Below the pieces are notes generated by a model. It was not told where the DNA came from and made no database searches. It saw nothing but the letters and a program-made list of their open reading frames with translations. From positions 19,354 through 83,353 of the forward strand of contig NZ_PQIA01000024.1 of the NCBI RefSeq assembly GCF_003385235.1: DNA of 64,000 nt, in the 5' to 3' direction. Shown here piece by piece: positions 32,702 to 40,919 of this stretch (position 1 is the first letter of the stretch; each line of letters starts with the position of its first letter). Origin of the DNA: Amycolatopsis circi (GTDB taxonomy: Bacteria; Actinomycetota; Actinomycetes; Mycobacteriales; Pseudonocardiaceae). The position numbers were made by a program, and so were the translations under genes.

Positions 32702-32971
32702 TCAGCGAGTTGGCCGGACGGGCGTGAGCGGTGACGGCTCGATCGCAGGACCGAACGAGGTGTCGGTCCCAAAAATGCCTACGTGGTAAGCAATCGCGAC
32801 CGCGTGCGCTCGGTTGGCTGCCCGGAGCTTGCGAAATGTGTTGTACAGGTGGGTCTTCACTGTTTCTGCGCTGACGTATTCGATCTGCGCGATCCGACGG
32901 TTGGACAGTCCGCGGGCGACGTGCGCGAGCATCTGGGTTTCCCGTTCGCTGAGCGACGGTCGGCGGGTCAT
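32702..32971 (-). CDS. Stand-alone LuxR/GerE-type DNA-binding protein
   Basis: The 89-residue protein is little more than a GerE helix-turn-helix: LSERETQMLAHVARGLSNRR, then EYVSAETVKTHLYNTFRKL and RAAHAVAIAYHVGI-like ending. There is no receiver or sensor domain. The ATG at MTRRPSL overlaps the upstream stop as ATGA, which decides the start over a longer in-frame alternative. It probably regulates the minus-strand module, either free-running or bound to the coupled upstream protein. Confidence 0.8.
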   Translation of the reverse strand: MTRRPSLSERETQMLAHVARGLSNRRIAQIEYVSAETVKTHLYNTFRKLRAANRAHAVAIAYHVGIFGTDTSFGPAIEPSPLTPVRPTR

Positions 32972-33492
32972 CGTCCACACCGCAGTACACGCTGCCACCA
33001 GGTAGCGGTTCGCCGGCCCCGCTTTGAGCAAGCCAGGATGGAACAGTCGGCGGGAATTCCTGCCCGGCGAGCGCGGCGAGAAGCGCGTCGGACACGGCCG
33101 TACTGGCTGACAACCTCCTGGGCGGCACGCGCATGCTGGCTTTTAGTTCGGCCCCAATCCTGTGGCACGACAGCCAGCAGAGTCCCGTTGTCTGCGAGCA
33201 AGGACCACGCCATGAGCAAGGGCTCGGCCCAATCGGGTTCGAATACCTGATTGAGGATCACGACGTCGAACTGTGCATGACCGTTGTCTCGCAACCGTTT
33301 GAGATCGCCGGCCGACTGGACGAACGTCAGCGAGTCTTGCGGTTCGCCCTCGGCGAGACGCTTCTGCTCGGCCGCGTTGGTGCAGGCGCAGCACACAAGA
33401 ACTCGCTCGGCCGGAGAAGTCTCGGAACACGTCAGGGTGCTGCGGCTGTAAGCGGTGGGAGATGTCTTTGCGCTGTTCTCGTCTCGATGCAT
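32968..33492 (-). CDS. Protein with weak methyltransferase-like core, coupled to LuxR-type gene
   Basis: The 174-residue product has RVLVCCACTNAAEQKRLAEG, then the segment FDVVILNQVFEPDWAEPLLM and LADNGTLLAVVPQDWGR. These resemble the C-terminal strands of a class I SAM methyltransferase (DVV..N..FE... / L...G.L....P). The glycine-rich SAM motif is not evident, so catalysis is doubtful. It may be a degenerate or sensor version. The C-terminus is strongly basic (RRASRRARRAG). AAGGA precedes the ATG. It heads the operon-like minus-strand module and is coupled by ATGA to the LuxR-type gene. Confidence 0.5.
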   Translation of the reverse strand: MHRDENSAKTSPTAYSRSTLTCSETSPAERVLVCCACTNAAEQKRLAEGEPQDSLTFVQSAGDLKRLRDNGHAQFDVVILNQVFEPDWAEPLLMAWSLLADNGTLLAVVPQDWGRTKSQHARAAQEVVSQYGRVRRASRRARRAGIPADCSILACSKRGRRTATWWQRVLRCGR

Positions 33493-34294
33493 GCCAGGTT
33501 CCTTCGGGTCGGAGGACGGACCCGCACCCCGCAGCAGCCGCGCGTCGCGCGCGTGCAAGCCCGCGGGCAGCGACGGTGCGGTAACGCACCTCATCCGGGC
33601 TTGCACGCAGCCGCGCGGATGCTTGGGTGGCTGGGGGCCGTCTCGGCACGACGGAATCTCGTCGACTTCGCGATGGCCAACTCGGCAGATCGAAGCAAAG
33701 TGAATTCACTTGTTGACAAAACTGGGGCGCCTGGGCAAGGTGGAGGCAGAAGGTGATCAGCTGGCAGCCCGGACCGGAGCGGCTGCAGCAGCACCTTCCG
33801 GTCGGCGGCTCCCTCCTTGTATTCCCCCCTCAGTGGATGCCGCGGTCCGGTCCGGGAGGCGGTTGTCGGGGAGGGCGCCGCCTCCCGGGCGACCGGTCTT
33901 GCGAGTGGCGCTGATTGAAGTCGTTTAAGGGCGGGGGAGTCTGCTCTGCGCGAAGACCGGGAAATGCGAACAAAGCACTCAGCCATCCGAGTGAAGTGTT
34001 GCGTTCTGCATACACTCGCGCACTCAGCGGTATACGTTGATCCACTTGGAGGCGATGGGTGGAGTCGCCTTCAAGAAGTCATATCGGCAGGGGAGGCCGT
34101 ATGAATCTCGTCGTCGTGCGCCGAAGGCCTATGGATTCGCGTCGCCACCTGCACGGAAGCAGGCGTCGCGATCGCGACCTATGACAGATTCCGCGGGGCC
34201 TGGCTGAGGACGCCTGGCCCGTCCGAACGTCCGGACAGCTGAGTCGGGCCTCTGCCCGCCGGTTCCGGTGACGCACGACCACCGCGGGGGATGA
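33493..34294. other. 802-bp gene-free region at the module's promoter end
   Basis: No gene is supported on either strand. The left part has nested inverted repeats upstream of the minus-strand module. A 14-bp palindrome, AAGTGAATTCACTT, occurs at 33698-33711 next to a TTGACA. The right part leads to the MFS gene. It marks a change from element-like to chromosome-like genes. Confidence 0.5.
33551..33608 (-). promoter_or_regulatory. Nested inverted repeats upstream of the LuxR operon
   Basis: GCGTGCAAGCCCG pairs with CGGGCTTGCACGC, and inside them GGTGCG pairs with CGCACC around GTAA. The structure is about 60-115 bp before the start codon of the first gene. It could be an operator or a folded 5' leader. 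Confidence 0.4.
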
Positions 34295-35662
34295 ATGTCT
34301 GCAGGAAGCAAGCCCGGCTTCGCCGAACCATTGCGAAACAGCGAATTCCGGGCGCTGTGGCTTGCCGAGCTGAGTTCCGTCATCGGCGACCAGCTCGCGC
34401 GAGTCGCGCTTGCCCTGGTTGTATATGCCCAGACTTCGTCCGCTTTTCTCACTGCGCTGACATACGGCTTGACCCTCGTGCCCAGCTTGCTGGGCGGAAT
34501 GCTGTTGTCTGGTTTGGCAGACAGGCTTCCCCGGCGCACAGTCATGGCTGCGGTGGATGGGGCACGCGCTCTGCTCGCGGGGGCGATGGCGGTGCCCGGA
34601 TTGCCGTTGCCTGCGTTGTGGAGCTGCGTCGGGCTCCTAAGTTTCGCTGCGGGACCGTTCAAAGCCGCGCAGATGTCATTGCTGCCGGAAGTCCTGGGCC
34701 GCGGCGAACGCTACGAGGCAGGGCTCGCGCTGCGACAGTTCACGACGCAGGTTGCGCAGCTCGGGGGATTCGCCGGAGGAGGGCTGCTGCTGGCGTGGCT
34801 TGATCCGCATGTCGCGATGGGACTCAACGCCGGCACGTTCGTGATCAGCACAGTTCTCGTGCTGTGCGGCGTTCGGCGGCGACCGGCCGCGCGTACGTTG
34901 GAGCAGCCGGAAATCTCGGAGCCGAGTGACAGCATTCCTCACGGCAGTCGTGGCGTCGTTGTCGCGTTGTTCGGGCTGGTGCTGCTGCTCGGCCTGTACA
35001 TCGTCCCCGAGGGCTTGGCCGCGCCGTACGGGCGCGAGGTCGGTGTTGGGGCGCTCGGGGTCGGATTGCTGATGGCCGCGGACCCGGTCGGCAGCGCGAT
35101 CGGTGCTTGGGTTTCGACGTTGGTGGCCCTGCCGACCAAGGTGTCGACGGTTGTTGCGTTGGCCGTGTTGGCCGGAGTGCCCCTGGTCGCTTGCGCCGCG
35201 ATGCCGAATCTTGCCGTGACGCTGGTGCTGTGGGCGATGACCGGCGCGGTTGCCGAGGTGTATGTGATCAAGGCGCAGGCGCTTGTGGTCAAGGTCGTGC
35301 CGAATCGAAGACTCGGCGGCGTGATGGGCCGGATGGGAACGGCCATGTACTGCTCGCAAGGTCTCATGATCGTGGCCGGCGGAGCCGTCGCGGACCGCAT
35401 TGGGCCATTTCGGACGACAGCCGCAGCGGGTGCGAGCGCAGCAGTGTTGGCGCTGATCGTCGGTGCCGGGTGGTGGGTGGCTCGCTCCCGGGGAGCAACC
35501 AGGAGCGAGCCGATCTCAGCAGGTCGAAAGCGTGATCACCATTCCTTGCCGCGCACGTTCGGCACCTCCCCCCGGGACCAGGACCGCCTGGCCGACCGGG
35601 CCGTGCGCGAAGAGGCGGCACCGACCCGGTCGGCGACACACAGGGGTCAGTATGGCGGGTAA
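34295..35662 (+). CDS. MFS transporter, likely exporter
   Basis: The 455-residue protein has about 12 membrane helices and the MFS loop motif GLADRLPRRTVMAAVDGARA after helix 2-3. The opening FRALWLAELSSVIGDQLARV is typical of the enterobactin-exporter/MFS_3-like group. The C-terminal 60 residues are charged and low in hydrophobicity. The start is ATG at 34295, four bases after an out-of-frame ATG. Its end overlaps the start of the diguanylate cyclase by 11 bases, so the two are likely co-expressed. The substrate cannot be deduced; drugs or siderophores are family precedents. Confidence 0.85.
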   Translation: MSAGSKPGFAEPLRNSEFRALWLAELSSVIGDQLARVALALVVYAQTSSAFLTALTYGLTLVPSLLGGMLLSGLADRLPRRTVMAAVDGARALLAGAMAVPGLPLPALWSCVGLLSFAAGPFKAAQMSLLPEVLGRGERYEAGLALRQFTTQVAQLGGFAGGGLLLAWLDPHVAMGLNAGTFVISTVLVLCGVRRRPAARTLEQPEISEPSDSIPHGSRGVVVALFGLVLLLGLYIVPEGLAAPYGREVGVGALGVGLLMAADPVGSAIGAWVSTLVALPTKVSTVVALAVLAGVPLVACAAMPNLAVTLVLWAMTGAVAEVYVIKAQALVVKVVPNRRLGGVMGRMGTAMYCSQGLMIVAGGAVADRIGPFRTTAAAGASAAVLALIVGAGWWVARSRGATRSEPISAGRKRDHHSLPRTFGTSPRDQDRLADRAVREEAAPTRSATHRGQYGG

Positions 35663-36971
35663 GGGCACGACGGAGCCAGGTGCGACCGGAACAGCCGCAC
35701 GGAGGCGGAGGTCTGATCGGACGCCGAGACTGAGAGACGCTCCACGCTCGGTGTTCGTGACCGTCGTGGTTGTCGATCTTCTGGCTGCAATGCTGGTGCT
35801 CTGGTGGCTGTGGATCGAACCGCCGCTGTTCGCGGATCTCGGCCGGTCGGTGCTTGTCACCCTGGGAGGGCTTCTCAGCGCAGAGCTGACCTGGCGTCTC
35901 GAACGGCAACGTCGGCAGCTGACCGACACTCCGCACGTCAACATGAGTTCGGTTGCGATTCTGGCGGTCACGTTGGTTTCCGGCCCGGTCGCGGGGTCGA
36001 CGGCCGCGGCGGTGCTCTACCTGCATCTCTGGTGGCGCGCGTCCAGGTGGACCAGCGGGATCGCCCCGTATCGCGCGGTGTTCAACACCAGCGCGATGGT
36101 CATCTCGGCGTGTGTGTCGTACGGCGTGGTCCGGGTGATGTCGTCCGGGGAGGTGCTGAGCGCGCCGAGCGACGTGAGCGCCTTGGTGCTCCTTGCCTCG
36201 ATCTCAACGTTTTGGCTGGTCAATACGTTGGCAGTCGGTGCGGCGATCGCGACTGCGGAGAAGCAGCGTTCGATTGCCGGGATCGTCGGTGGCTGGAGCG
36301 CCAACGCGCTGGAGATCGTGACGCTGTTCCTCGGAGCGGTCACTGCGGTGTTTGTCGAGCTACGGCCGTGGCTTGCGCTTTTCCTGCTGCCGTTGGTTTA
36401 CGTGCTGCACCGCAGCGATTCAGTGAAGCATCTCGAGATCGCTGCCAGTACTGACCGCAAGACCGGCCTGCTCAACATGGAGACGTGGCGGTGCCTGGCC
36501 GAAGCGGGTTTGCGTAAGGCGCGACGGCACCATGTGCCGACCGCGGTGCTGATGCTGGACCTGGATTTCTTCAAACGCATCAACGACACCCACGGCCACC
36601 TCTTCGGCGACGACGTACTCCGTGGGGTCGCACAGGTGATCAGCAGCGAGACTCGTCGGACGGATCTTGTGGGCCGCTTCGGCGGCGAGGAATTCGTCAT
36701 CTTCCTGGCGGATGTCAATCTCGGCGGAGCCACTGAGGTCGCTGAACGCATCCGCTGTGCCGTCGCGGCATTGGAGATAGTCCCCAGCGAGGGAAGCAGT
36801 TCGTCGGCGGTTCCCGTTCGCGTCACGGTCGGCGTGGCGTGTGACAACGGGTACGGCGGCGACGAGGTCGATCTAAGTGAACTACTGCTCTCGGCGGACA
36901 ACCGGCTGTTCTTCGCCAAAGGCCAGGGCCGCGACCGGATCAACGCGGGCTACACCAGGCAAGCTCGCTGA
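35652..36971 (+). CDS. Membrane-bound diguanylate cyclase (GGDEF)
   Basis: The 439-residue protein makes cyclic di-GMP from GTP. It has an N-terminal membrane part of about six helices (for example SVFVTVVVVDLLAAMLVLWW and VNTLAVGAAIATA), then the GGDEF domain from about residue 265: STDRKTGLLN, DLDFFKRINDTHGHLFGDDVL-type metal site and the active motif RFGGEEFVIFL. An inhibitory RxxD site (RRTD) lies five residues before GGEEF. All key residues are present, so it should be active and product-inhibited. In actinomycetes cyclic di-GMP controls development through BldD-type regulators. It overlaps the MFS gene upstream. Confidence 0.93.
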   Translation: MAGKGTTEPGATGTAARRRRSDRTPRLRDAPRSVFVTVVVVDLLAAMLVLWWLWIEPPLFADLGRSVLVTLGGLLSAELTWRLERQRRQLTDTPHVNMSSVAILAVTLVSGPVAGSTAAAVLYLHLWWRASRWTSGIAPYRAVFNTSAMVISACVSYGVVRVMSSGEVLSAPSDVSALVLLASISTFWLVNTLAVGAAIATAEKQRSIAGIVGGWSANALEIVTLFLGAVTAVFVELRPWLALFLLPLVYVLHRSDSVKHLEIAASTDRKTGLLNMETWRCLAEAGLRKARRHHVPTAVLMLDLDFFKRINDTHGHLFGDDVLRGVAQVISSETRRTDLVGRFGGEEFVIFLADVNLGGATEVAERIRCAVAALEIVPSEGSSSSAVPVRVTVGVACDNGYGGDEVDLSELLLSADNRLFFAKGQGRDRINAGYTRQAR

Positions 36972-36986
36972 CCTGACCCTGGCCGG

Positions 36987-37343
36987 TCAATGGTTCGGTG
37001 CTGTCTCGTACCGGTGCATCCACTCGATCAACGGGCGGACGGCGCGCAACGCTTCCGCGCCTTTCCGGGTCAGTTCGTACCAGGTCGGCTTGAAGTGGCC
37101 TTCGTCGGCGTGGAGACGGACGAGCCCGTGGTCTTGCGCTCGTTTGAGCGTCTTGGTGAGGCTTTGGTCCGAGAGCGGGCTGACGTCGTCGCCATTGCCC
37201 GGCCGCACTTCGCCTTCGTTCACTCGGTCGCGGATGTCGCGGTACTGGAGCTGGTCCTCGGTGGAGAGCGCGGCGAGCACCACGATCATCCAGCGTCCTC
37301 GGAGCATCTCGACCGCTGACTCGAAAGTCTTCTGGTACGACAT
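36987..37343 (-). CDS. HxlR-family winged-helix regulator
   Basis: The 118-residue protein has the HxlR pattern: EMLRGRWMIVVLAALSTEDQ, then LQYRDIRDRV, LSDQSLTKTLKRAQDHGLV and the wing with WYELTRKGAEAL. The usual N-terminal cysteine before the GRW motif is missing, so redox sensing through it is unlikely. GAGG with 6-base spacing supports ATG at MSYQKT over a longer frame. It converges with the diguanylate cyclase gene and faces away from the ImmA-like gene. Confidence 0.87.
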   Translation of the reverse strand: MSYQKTFESAVEMLRGRWMIVVLAALSTEDQLQYRDIRDRVNEGEVRPGNGDDVSPLSDQSLTKTLKRAQDHGLVRLHADEGHFKPTWYELTRKGAEALRAVRPLIEWMHRYETAPNH

Positions 37344-37662
37344 GTTCTGCCTCGACACGTTCTCAGCTAACACGATCTATGTGTCGCTGTCTCGCTGAAC
37401 GGGGGATTCTGTTCGAGCTACGCCAACTGAGTGAATATCGCCCGGAACACCCCTGCGTGAGTCGACGCAGATCACTGGCGTGAGTCGGCAGATTGCCTGG
37501 TAGGCATGCCGCAGCCGGGACTGACCGCCTGGCACCGCACAGAAGCGCGAGGCTTGGGTCGGCGGCCAGGAGCAGGCACCCGCCCAAGCCTCGCCGGGCA
37601 GGCACATGCGGCCCTGGAGTTGTCCGGCTTGGCCGGACGGGCCGAATTCACAAGGGTGGGGA
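37344..37662. other. Divergent promoter region
   Basis: The 319-bp stretch separates the HxlR gene from the ImmA/IrrE gene transcribed the other way. I see no clear promoter elements, repeats or small gene in it. Confidence 0.35.
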
Positions 37663-38169
37663 ATGCGCGCGAAGCGAGCGGAAGAGTCCAGGCTGGAACC
37701 GAGCATGGTCGCCGACATCGCGAGACTCGTCAGGGAGATTCCGGTTCCGCGGCCGTTCAGCATGAACGGTTTGGTCAGCCGGTTGAACCGGCTCCGGGAC
37801 AAGCCGATCCGGTTGATGCGCGGCGATCTGAGCGGAGCCATGCCTACGGGCATGCTCATCAGAACCGAGACGGCGGACTACATCGTCGTGATCCGCGACG
37901 TCGAACGGGGACATGCCCGGCACATCCACTTCCACGAGCTCGGGCACATTCTCCTGGAGGACGTCCACGCTGCCGGGCCTTGTCTGCCACGTGCGGATCC
38001 GCACTGTCGCGAGGTTGACGAGCTGATGGCGGAGGAGTTCGCCCATCAACTGGCCGAACGAATCAATGCCCATGCCCTGAACAGGGACCGCGGTCGCGAG
38101 AACTACGCGGTGGCGGCGCTGGGCAAGACGTTCGCAGCGGCGACGGATCTGCGCGACGCGCATGCGTGA
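37663..38169 (+). CDS. ImmA/IrrE-type metallopeptidase
   Basis: The 168-residue protein has the zinc motif HIHFHELGHILLEDVH (HExxH-type HELGH, about residues 86-101) and a downstream VDELMAEEFAHQLAERI whose Glu can be the third ligand. These peptidases cleave helix-turn-helix repressors in mobile elements and stress responses. No XRE repressor is adjacent, which is unusual. It overlaps the start of the DUF6545-like membrane gene by 8 bases, a pairing seen repeatedly in actinomycetes. The ATG is at MRAKRAEES; an upstream in-frame start has shadow-like sequence. Confidence 0.82.
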   Translation: MRAKRAEESRLEPSMVADIARLVREIPVPRPFSMNGLVSRLNRLRDKPIRLMRGDLSGAMPTGMLIRTETADYIVVIRDVERGHARHIHFHELGHILLEDVHAAGPCLPRADPHCREVDELMAEEFAHQLAERINAHALNRDRGRENYAVAALGKTFAAATDLRDAHA

Positions 38170-39277
38170 CCCGCTTGGATTGGTCGCGCTCGCGACGGGA
38201 GTGCTGGTCGGGGCTGAAGGCGTCCGGACGATGATCGTGTTCGTCCGGCACCGTGACGCACGGGGCAAGGCGTATCTCGGGACGATGCTGACCTTGTTCG
38301 GTGCGTCGTTGGCTCTCAGAGCGCCGGAGGCCACCGCGATCGCGGGCGAAGTGACCGGTGTGCCGAACCTGACGATCTTCGTGCGCGGCGCGTGCTCGCT
38401 GGGAACGGTGATCGGGCCAGTCGGCCTCCTTGGACTCAGCGGGTGGGCTTGGTTGCGGCAGCGGTACGTCCTGACCGCCGTCGCCGCCGGAACCGGTGTG
38501 CTGGCTTGGACCGTCTTCGGCTGGCCGCGGACGCCTGAAGGCGCTGAGCTGTCGGGTGCGGTCCTTTGGGTCAGCGGTGTGGTCCCCGGGCTCGCCTTCG
38601 CAGTGTTTACGATGCGAATCAGGAAGGTGGTGCGGCAGGCGTCGTGGCGACTGCGAGTCGCGGGCGACCTGACGGTTGCCGGCTGTCTGGTCTGTTCGGC
38701 CGGGGTGGTCGCGAGCCTGATCACGGTGGTCGGAGGGCCGGATTTGACCGGTGGCAGTCCCTGGCGGGGCCTCGTCGTGCAGAGTCTCGGCGGTCTGCTT
38801 ATCGCGGCGGGTTCGTGCTTCGGCGAAGCCGCGGGCCTTGTCGCGGACGTTCGCAGAAGGCTGCAGAACGCGAGTGTCCGGCGATTGTGGCGCTACGTCG
38901 CGCCGATCAGGCTGACGATGACTGATCGGCTTCACACTGGCGGTGTGTCTGATCGAGAGATCATCGACATTTACGATTCGCTTCTGATCGCACGTCAACA
39001 GAACTGCAGACGGGTGCGCGAAAGGGCGTCGTTGGTAGCAGACGCCGCCGGTCTGCTCAGGCAGGACCGAGATGAATTCTTGGATGCGGTCGAACTGCGC
39101 GCTGCGGTGAGCGGGTCATCCCGGCTCCGGCGTGCGGCAATGCGTGCTCCGCAGGGAAAGCTGGACATTGACCTGGAGACGGATTCGCTCGACGTGGATG
39201 TCGCGGCGCAACGAGCTCAGGTTGTTCGGTTGGCGAGACTTGTGCGGCGGGACGGGATGGTGCGACGTACTGCCTAA
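38162..39277 (+). CDS. MAB_1171c-like membrane protein (DUF6545-type C-terminus)
   Basis: The 371-residue protein has seven or so hydrophobic helices in its first ~230 residues, then a soluble helical domain: VRRLWRYVAPIRLTM, the DREIIDIYDSLLIARQQN segment and a basic Arg-rich end. This layout matches a family annotated as MAB_1171c-like putative transporters, usually encoded beside ImmA/IrrE peptidases, as here. No transport activity has been established for the family to my knowledge. It may be a membrane sensor or partner for the peptidase. Confidence 0.75.
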   Translation: MRDPLGLVALATGVLVGAEGVRTMIVFVRHRDARGKAYLGTMLTLFGASLALRAPEATAIAGEVTGVPNLTIFVRGACSLGTVIGPVGLLGLSGWAWLRQRYVLTAVAAGTGVLAWTVFGWPRTPEGAELSGAVLWVSGVVPGLAFAVFTMRIRKVVRQASWRLRVAGDLTVAGCLVCSAGVVASLITVVGGPDLTGGSPWRGLVVQSLGGLLIAAGSCFGEAAGLVADVRRRLQNASVRRLWRYVAPIRLTMTDRLHTGGVSDREIIDIYDSLLIARQQNCRRVRERASLVADAAGLLRQDRDEFLDAVELRAAVSGSSRLRRAAMRAPQGKLDIDLETDSLDVDVAAQRAQVVRLARLVRRDGMVRRTA

Positions 39278-39330
39278 CAGGCAGGTTTGGTCTCTGAGCA
39301 GGTGTCGTTGGAGGGGTGTCCGTGGGTGGA

Positions 39331-39356
39331 ATGCGCCCCCGGGGGGATTCGAACTC
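39331..39356 (-). other. tRNA 3'-end-like sequence, candidate att site
   Basis: On the minus strand this reads GAGTTCGAATCCCCCCGGGG then GCGCAT: a TTCGAAT T-loop followed by the right number of bases for a T-stem and an acceptor stem CGGGGGC. The 5' T-stem half does not pair, and no D- or anticodon arm precedes it, so it is not a tRNA gene. Truncated tRNA 3' ends are classic attachment-site scars of actinomycete integrative elements. The other copy was not found in the window. Confidence 0.4.
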
Positions 39357-39376
39357 ACATCAATTGACCTGCGGAA

Positions 39377-39625
39377 ATGCCGTCCGAGGTTGATGCACGG
39401 TCGAAGCGGAAAGCCCCTGACCTGAGGAAACGCGAGAATTCTGCGGTCGGTGCTGCGTTGACGGCTGAGCAGCGGATGTGGCTGCACTACGAGCAGGAGA
39501 TGGCATCGGGTCGGCGGCCGTCGGGCGCGGAGCCGGACCGTGTGGCCGGGACCGCAACTACGGGCGGCGGGTGCTGCGTCAGTGGCGGGTTGCGGGCCGT
39601 CTCGCCTCGTTTGCCCAAACGTCGG
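39377..39625 (+). pseudogene. Decayed gene fragment with a frameshift
   Basis: One frame reads LTAEQRMWLHYEQEMASGRR, then PSGAEPDRVAGT. A shift of frame at about 39550 continues RNYGRRVLRQWRVAGR. Together this looks like the C-terminal helix-turn-helix-like tail of a mobile-element protein. No start, ribosome site or full-length frame survives. The family is not identified. Confidence 0.35.
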
Positions 39626-40071
39626 AGGTCCAGGACAGGGAGGCACGGTCCGGCGCTGCCGGTGGTCCCTGAGCGTGGTGTGCGGTGGGTGATGAGTCGC
39701 CCCGCGACGGATCGAGAACCTGCCGGTGTCCGGATCGTCGACGGGGCTGGCCCGGCTTGATCGCGAACTTCCGTGCCGGGAGGGTGTCCGCCCGGCCGGA
39801 AAGTCGCCGACAGCGCGACCGTAACCGCGCAGTTCGCCGTGAAAATGGCTGGCTGACAAGCCATGTGGACGTGGCTGACGGAATGCCTGTTCGTTGGGAC
39901 CCACTGTTCTCGTCGTCGGAGTACGCGCTCTAGAGCAGGTGACAGCCGTCCCGCTGGATCGCGCCTTCTTGCTGCTGACCCGGCTGTGGGTCATCGTCGC
40001 CGGGAGTGCGGCGGTCCTGTGCGCCAGCCACGCATCGGAGACGGCTGACCTTCCCGGAAAGCTCCCGGCGT

Positions 40072-40101
40072 TACCATCTGCGCGTGGGCGACAACGTGTC
40101 G
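40072..40101 (+). promoter_or_regulatory. tetR promoter -10 and TetR operator copy 1
   Basis: A TANNNT-type -10 (TACCAT, 40072-40077) stands 6 bases before the GTG at 40084, the spacing expected for a leaderless mRNA. The palindrome CGACA-ACG-TGTCG (40089-40101) lies at about +6. The same CGACA-N3-TGTCG palindrome lies in the two promoters downstream, so this is probably the autoregulatory operator. Confidence 0.55.
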
Positions 40102-40716
40102 AATGAATCGACGGAGCTGCTTTCGGTGCGCGAGGAGCAGCGGAGGATGACGCGGCAGCGGATCGTCACCGCGGCGCGGCAGGTGTTTGAGGAGCGGGGC
40201 TACGGACAGGCGTCGATCGGCGACATCGCCAAGGCGGCGAAGGTCAACCGCGCGACGTTCTACCTGCACTTCACCAACAAGGCCGAGGTGTTCACCGAGG
40301 TCTACCGCGCGGTCCGCGAGGACCAGAGCGCGCAGTACTGGTCGCTGCTCGGACGGGCGCTCGCCGAGGGCAAAGCGGCGAGCGTGCGCGCCTGGCTCGA
40401 CGGGGCGCTGTCCTGGTGGGAGAGCCAGGCGGCGCTGCTGCCCGCGATCCACGAGGCGATGGCCAGCGATCTCGAGGTCGCGGCCCGGTGGAAGGACCAG
40501 ATCGACCAGCTGGCCGGCGGGCTGGAGGAGTATCTCGTCCAGTTCCCGGAGGCCCGGCGCGAGGAGCGGCGGCTGCGGGTCGAACTGCTGATGGTGCAGC
40601 TCGACCAGGTGTGTTTCCGCGCGATCGTGCAGAAGGTGTTCGTCATCGAGCGGGCGCGGCTGCTCGACGTGGTGACCGGGCTGTGGGTCGACGCGCTGGG
40701 GCTGGAGCGCGACTGA
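40084..40716 (+). CDS. TetR/AcrR-family regulator of the catabolic cluster
   Basis: The 210-residue protein has the TetR helix-turn-helix: RQRIVTAARQVFEERGYGQA, then SIGDIAKAAKVNRATFYLHF and TNKAEVFTEVY (about residues 22-75). The helical C-terminal domain has ligand-pocket-like aromatic residues (AWLDGALSWWESQAALLP). GTG 40084 is taken as start because a -10 motif sits 6 bases before it and the arm SVREEQRRMTRQR is typical of the family. ATG 40147 with GAGGAG is the alternative. Three matching palindromes suggest it represses itself, the MHS importer and the hyuA-like operon, with release by a pathway CoA thioester or substrate. Confidence 0.9.
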   Translation: MGDNVSNESTELLSVREEQRRMTRQRIVTAARQVFEERGYGQASIGDIAKAAKVNRATFYLHFTNKAEVFTEVYRAVREDQSAQYWSLLGRALAEGKAASVRAWLDGALSWWESQAALLPAIHEAMASDLEVAARWKDQIDQLAGGLEEYLVQFPEARREERRLRVELLMVQLDQVCFRAIVQKVFVIERARLLDVVTGLWVDALGLERD

Positions 40717-40726
40717 ACCGAGGCTA

Positions 40727-40772
40727 GATCAACAGCTTGACGCTTGACTCGACACAGTGTCGTCCTTATTCT
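40727..40772 (+). promoter_or_regulatory. Importer promoter with TetR operator copy 2
   Basis: TTGACT (40744-40749) and TATTCT (40767-40772) are 17 bp apart, a good sigma-70-like promoter. Between them lies CGACA-CAG-TGTCG (40750-40762). The block from ATCAACAGC to the -10 matches the hyuA-like promoter almost base for base, including TTGACTCGACAC. Confidence 0.8.
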
Positions 40773-40919
40773 TCCGGGGACACCTGCGCCGCCAGTGAAC
40801 GCGCAGGTCAGGCGAGGACGGCCGCAGCCCTGTGCGGCCTGCCCGCCTGGTGTCGAGGCGTCGACAGGGAAGACGCCGGTCTTCGCCCACCTGTCAACGA
40901 CGACTCGGGAGCGTCCCCT

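Larger units (their letters stand above)
7136..33492. mobile_element. Plasmid-like/conjugative-element gene block (limits approximate)
   Basis: This block gathers relaxase, element-type ssb, prim-pol primase, ParB-like protein, DprA, GP88-like remnant, IS110 and small zinc proteins, with no recognisable housekeeping gene. That mix is typical of a plasmid or an integrated conjugative element. An integrase, a type IV coupling protein and a replication initiator were not found, so whether it is integrated or a replicon is open. The tRNA-like scar at 39331 may be its right border. Confidence 0.55.
39278..40083. other. Boundary region between mobile-like and catabolic parts
   Basis: The 806-bp interval has no intact gene. 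It contains a tRNA-3'-end-like sequence, a decayed coding fragment and, at the right end, the tetR promoter. Confidence 0.45.

Noticed and set aside
33698..33711. Perfect 14-bp palindrome AAGTGAATTCACTT next to TTGACA
   Set aside because: Tempting as an operator, but no -10 follows at the right distance and no second copy was seen; recorded only as part of the intergenic description.
33710..33928. A 72-codon plus-strand frame before the MFS gene
   Set aside because: Low-complexity Pro/Arg/Ala composition, no ribosome site, and no relation to neighbours.
39331..39356. A complete tRNA gene at the T-loop-like sequence
   Set aside because: The 5' T-stem half does not pair and no anticodon or D arm lies upstream; kept only as a possible att scar.
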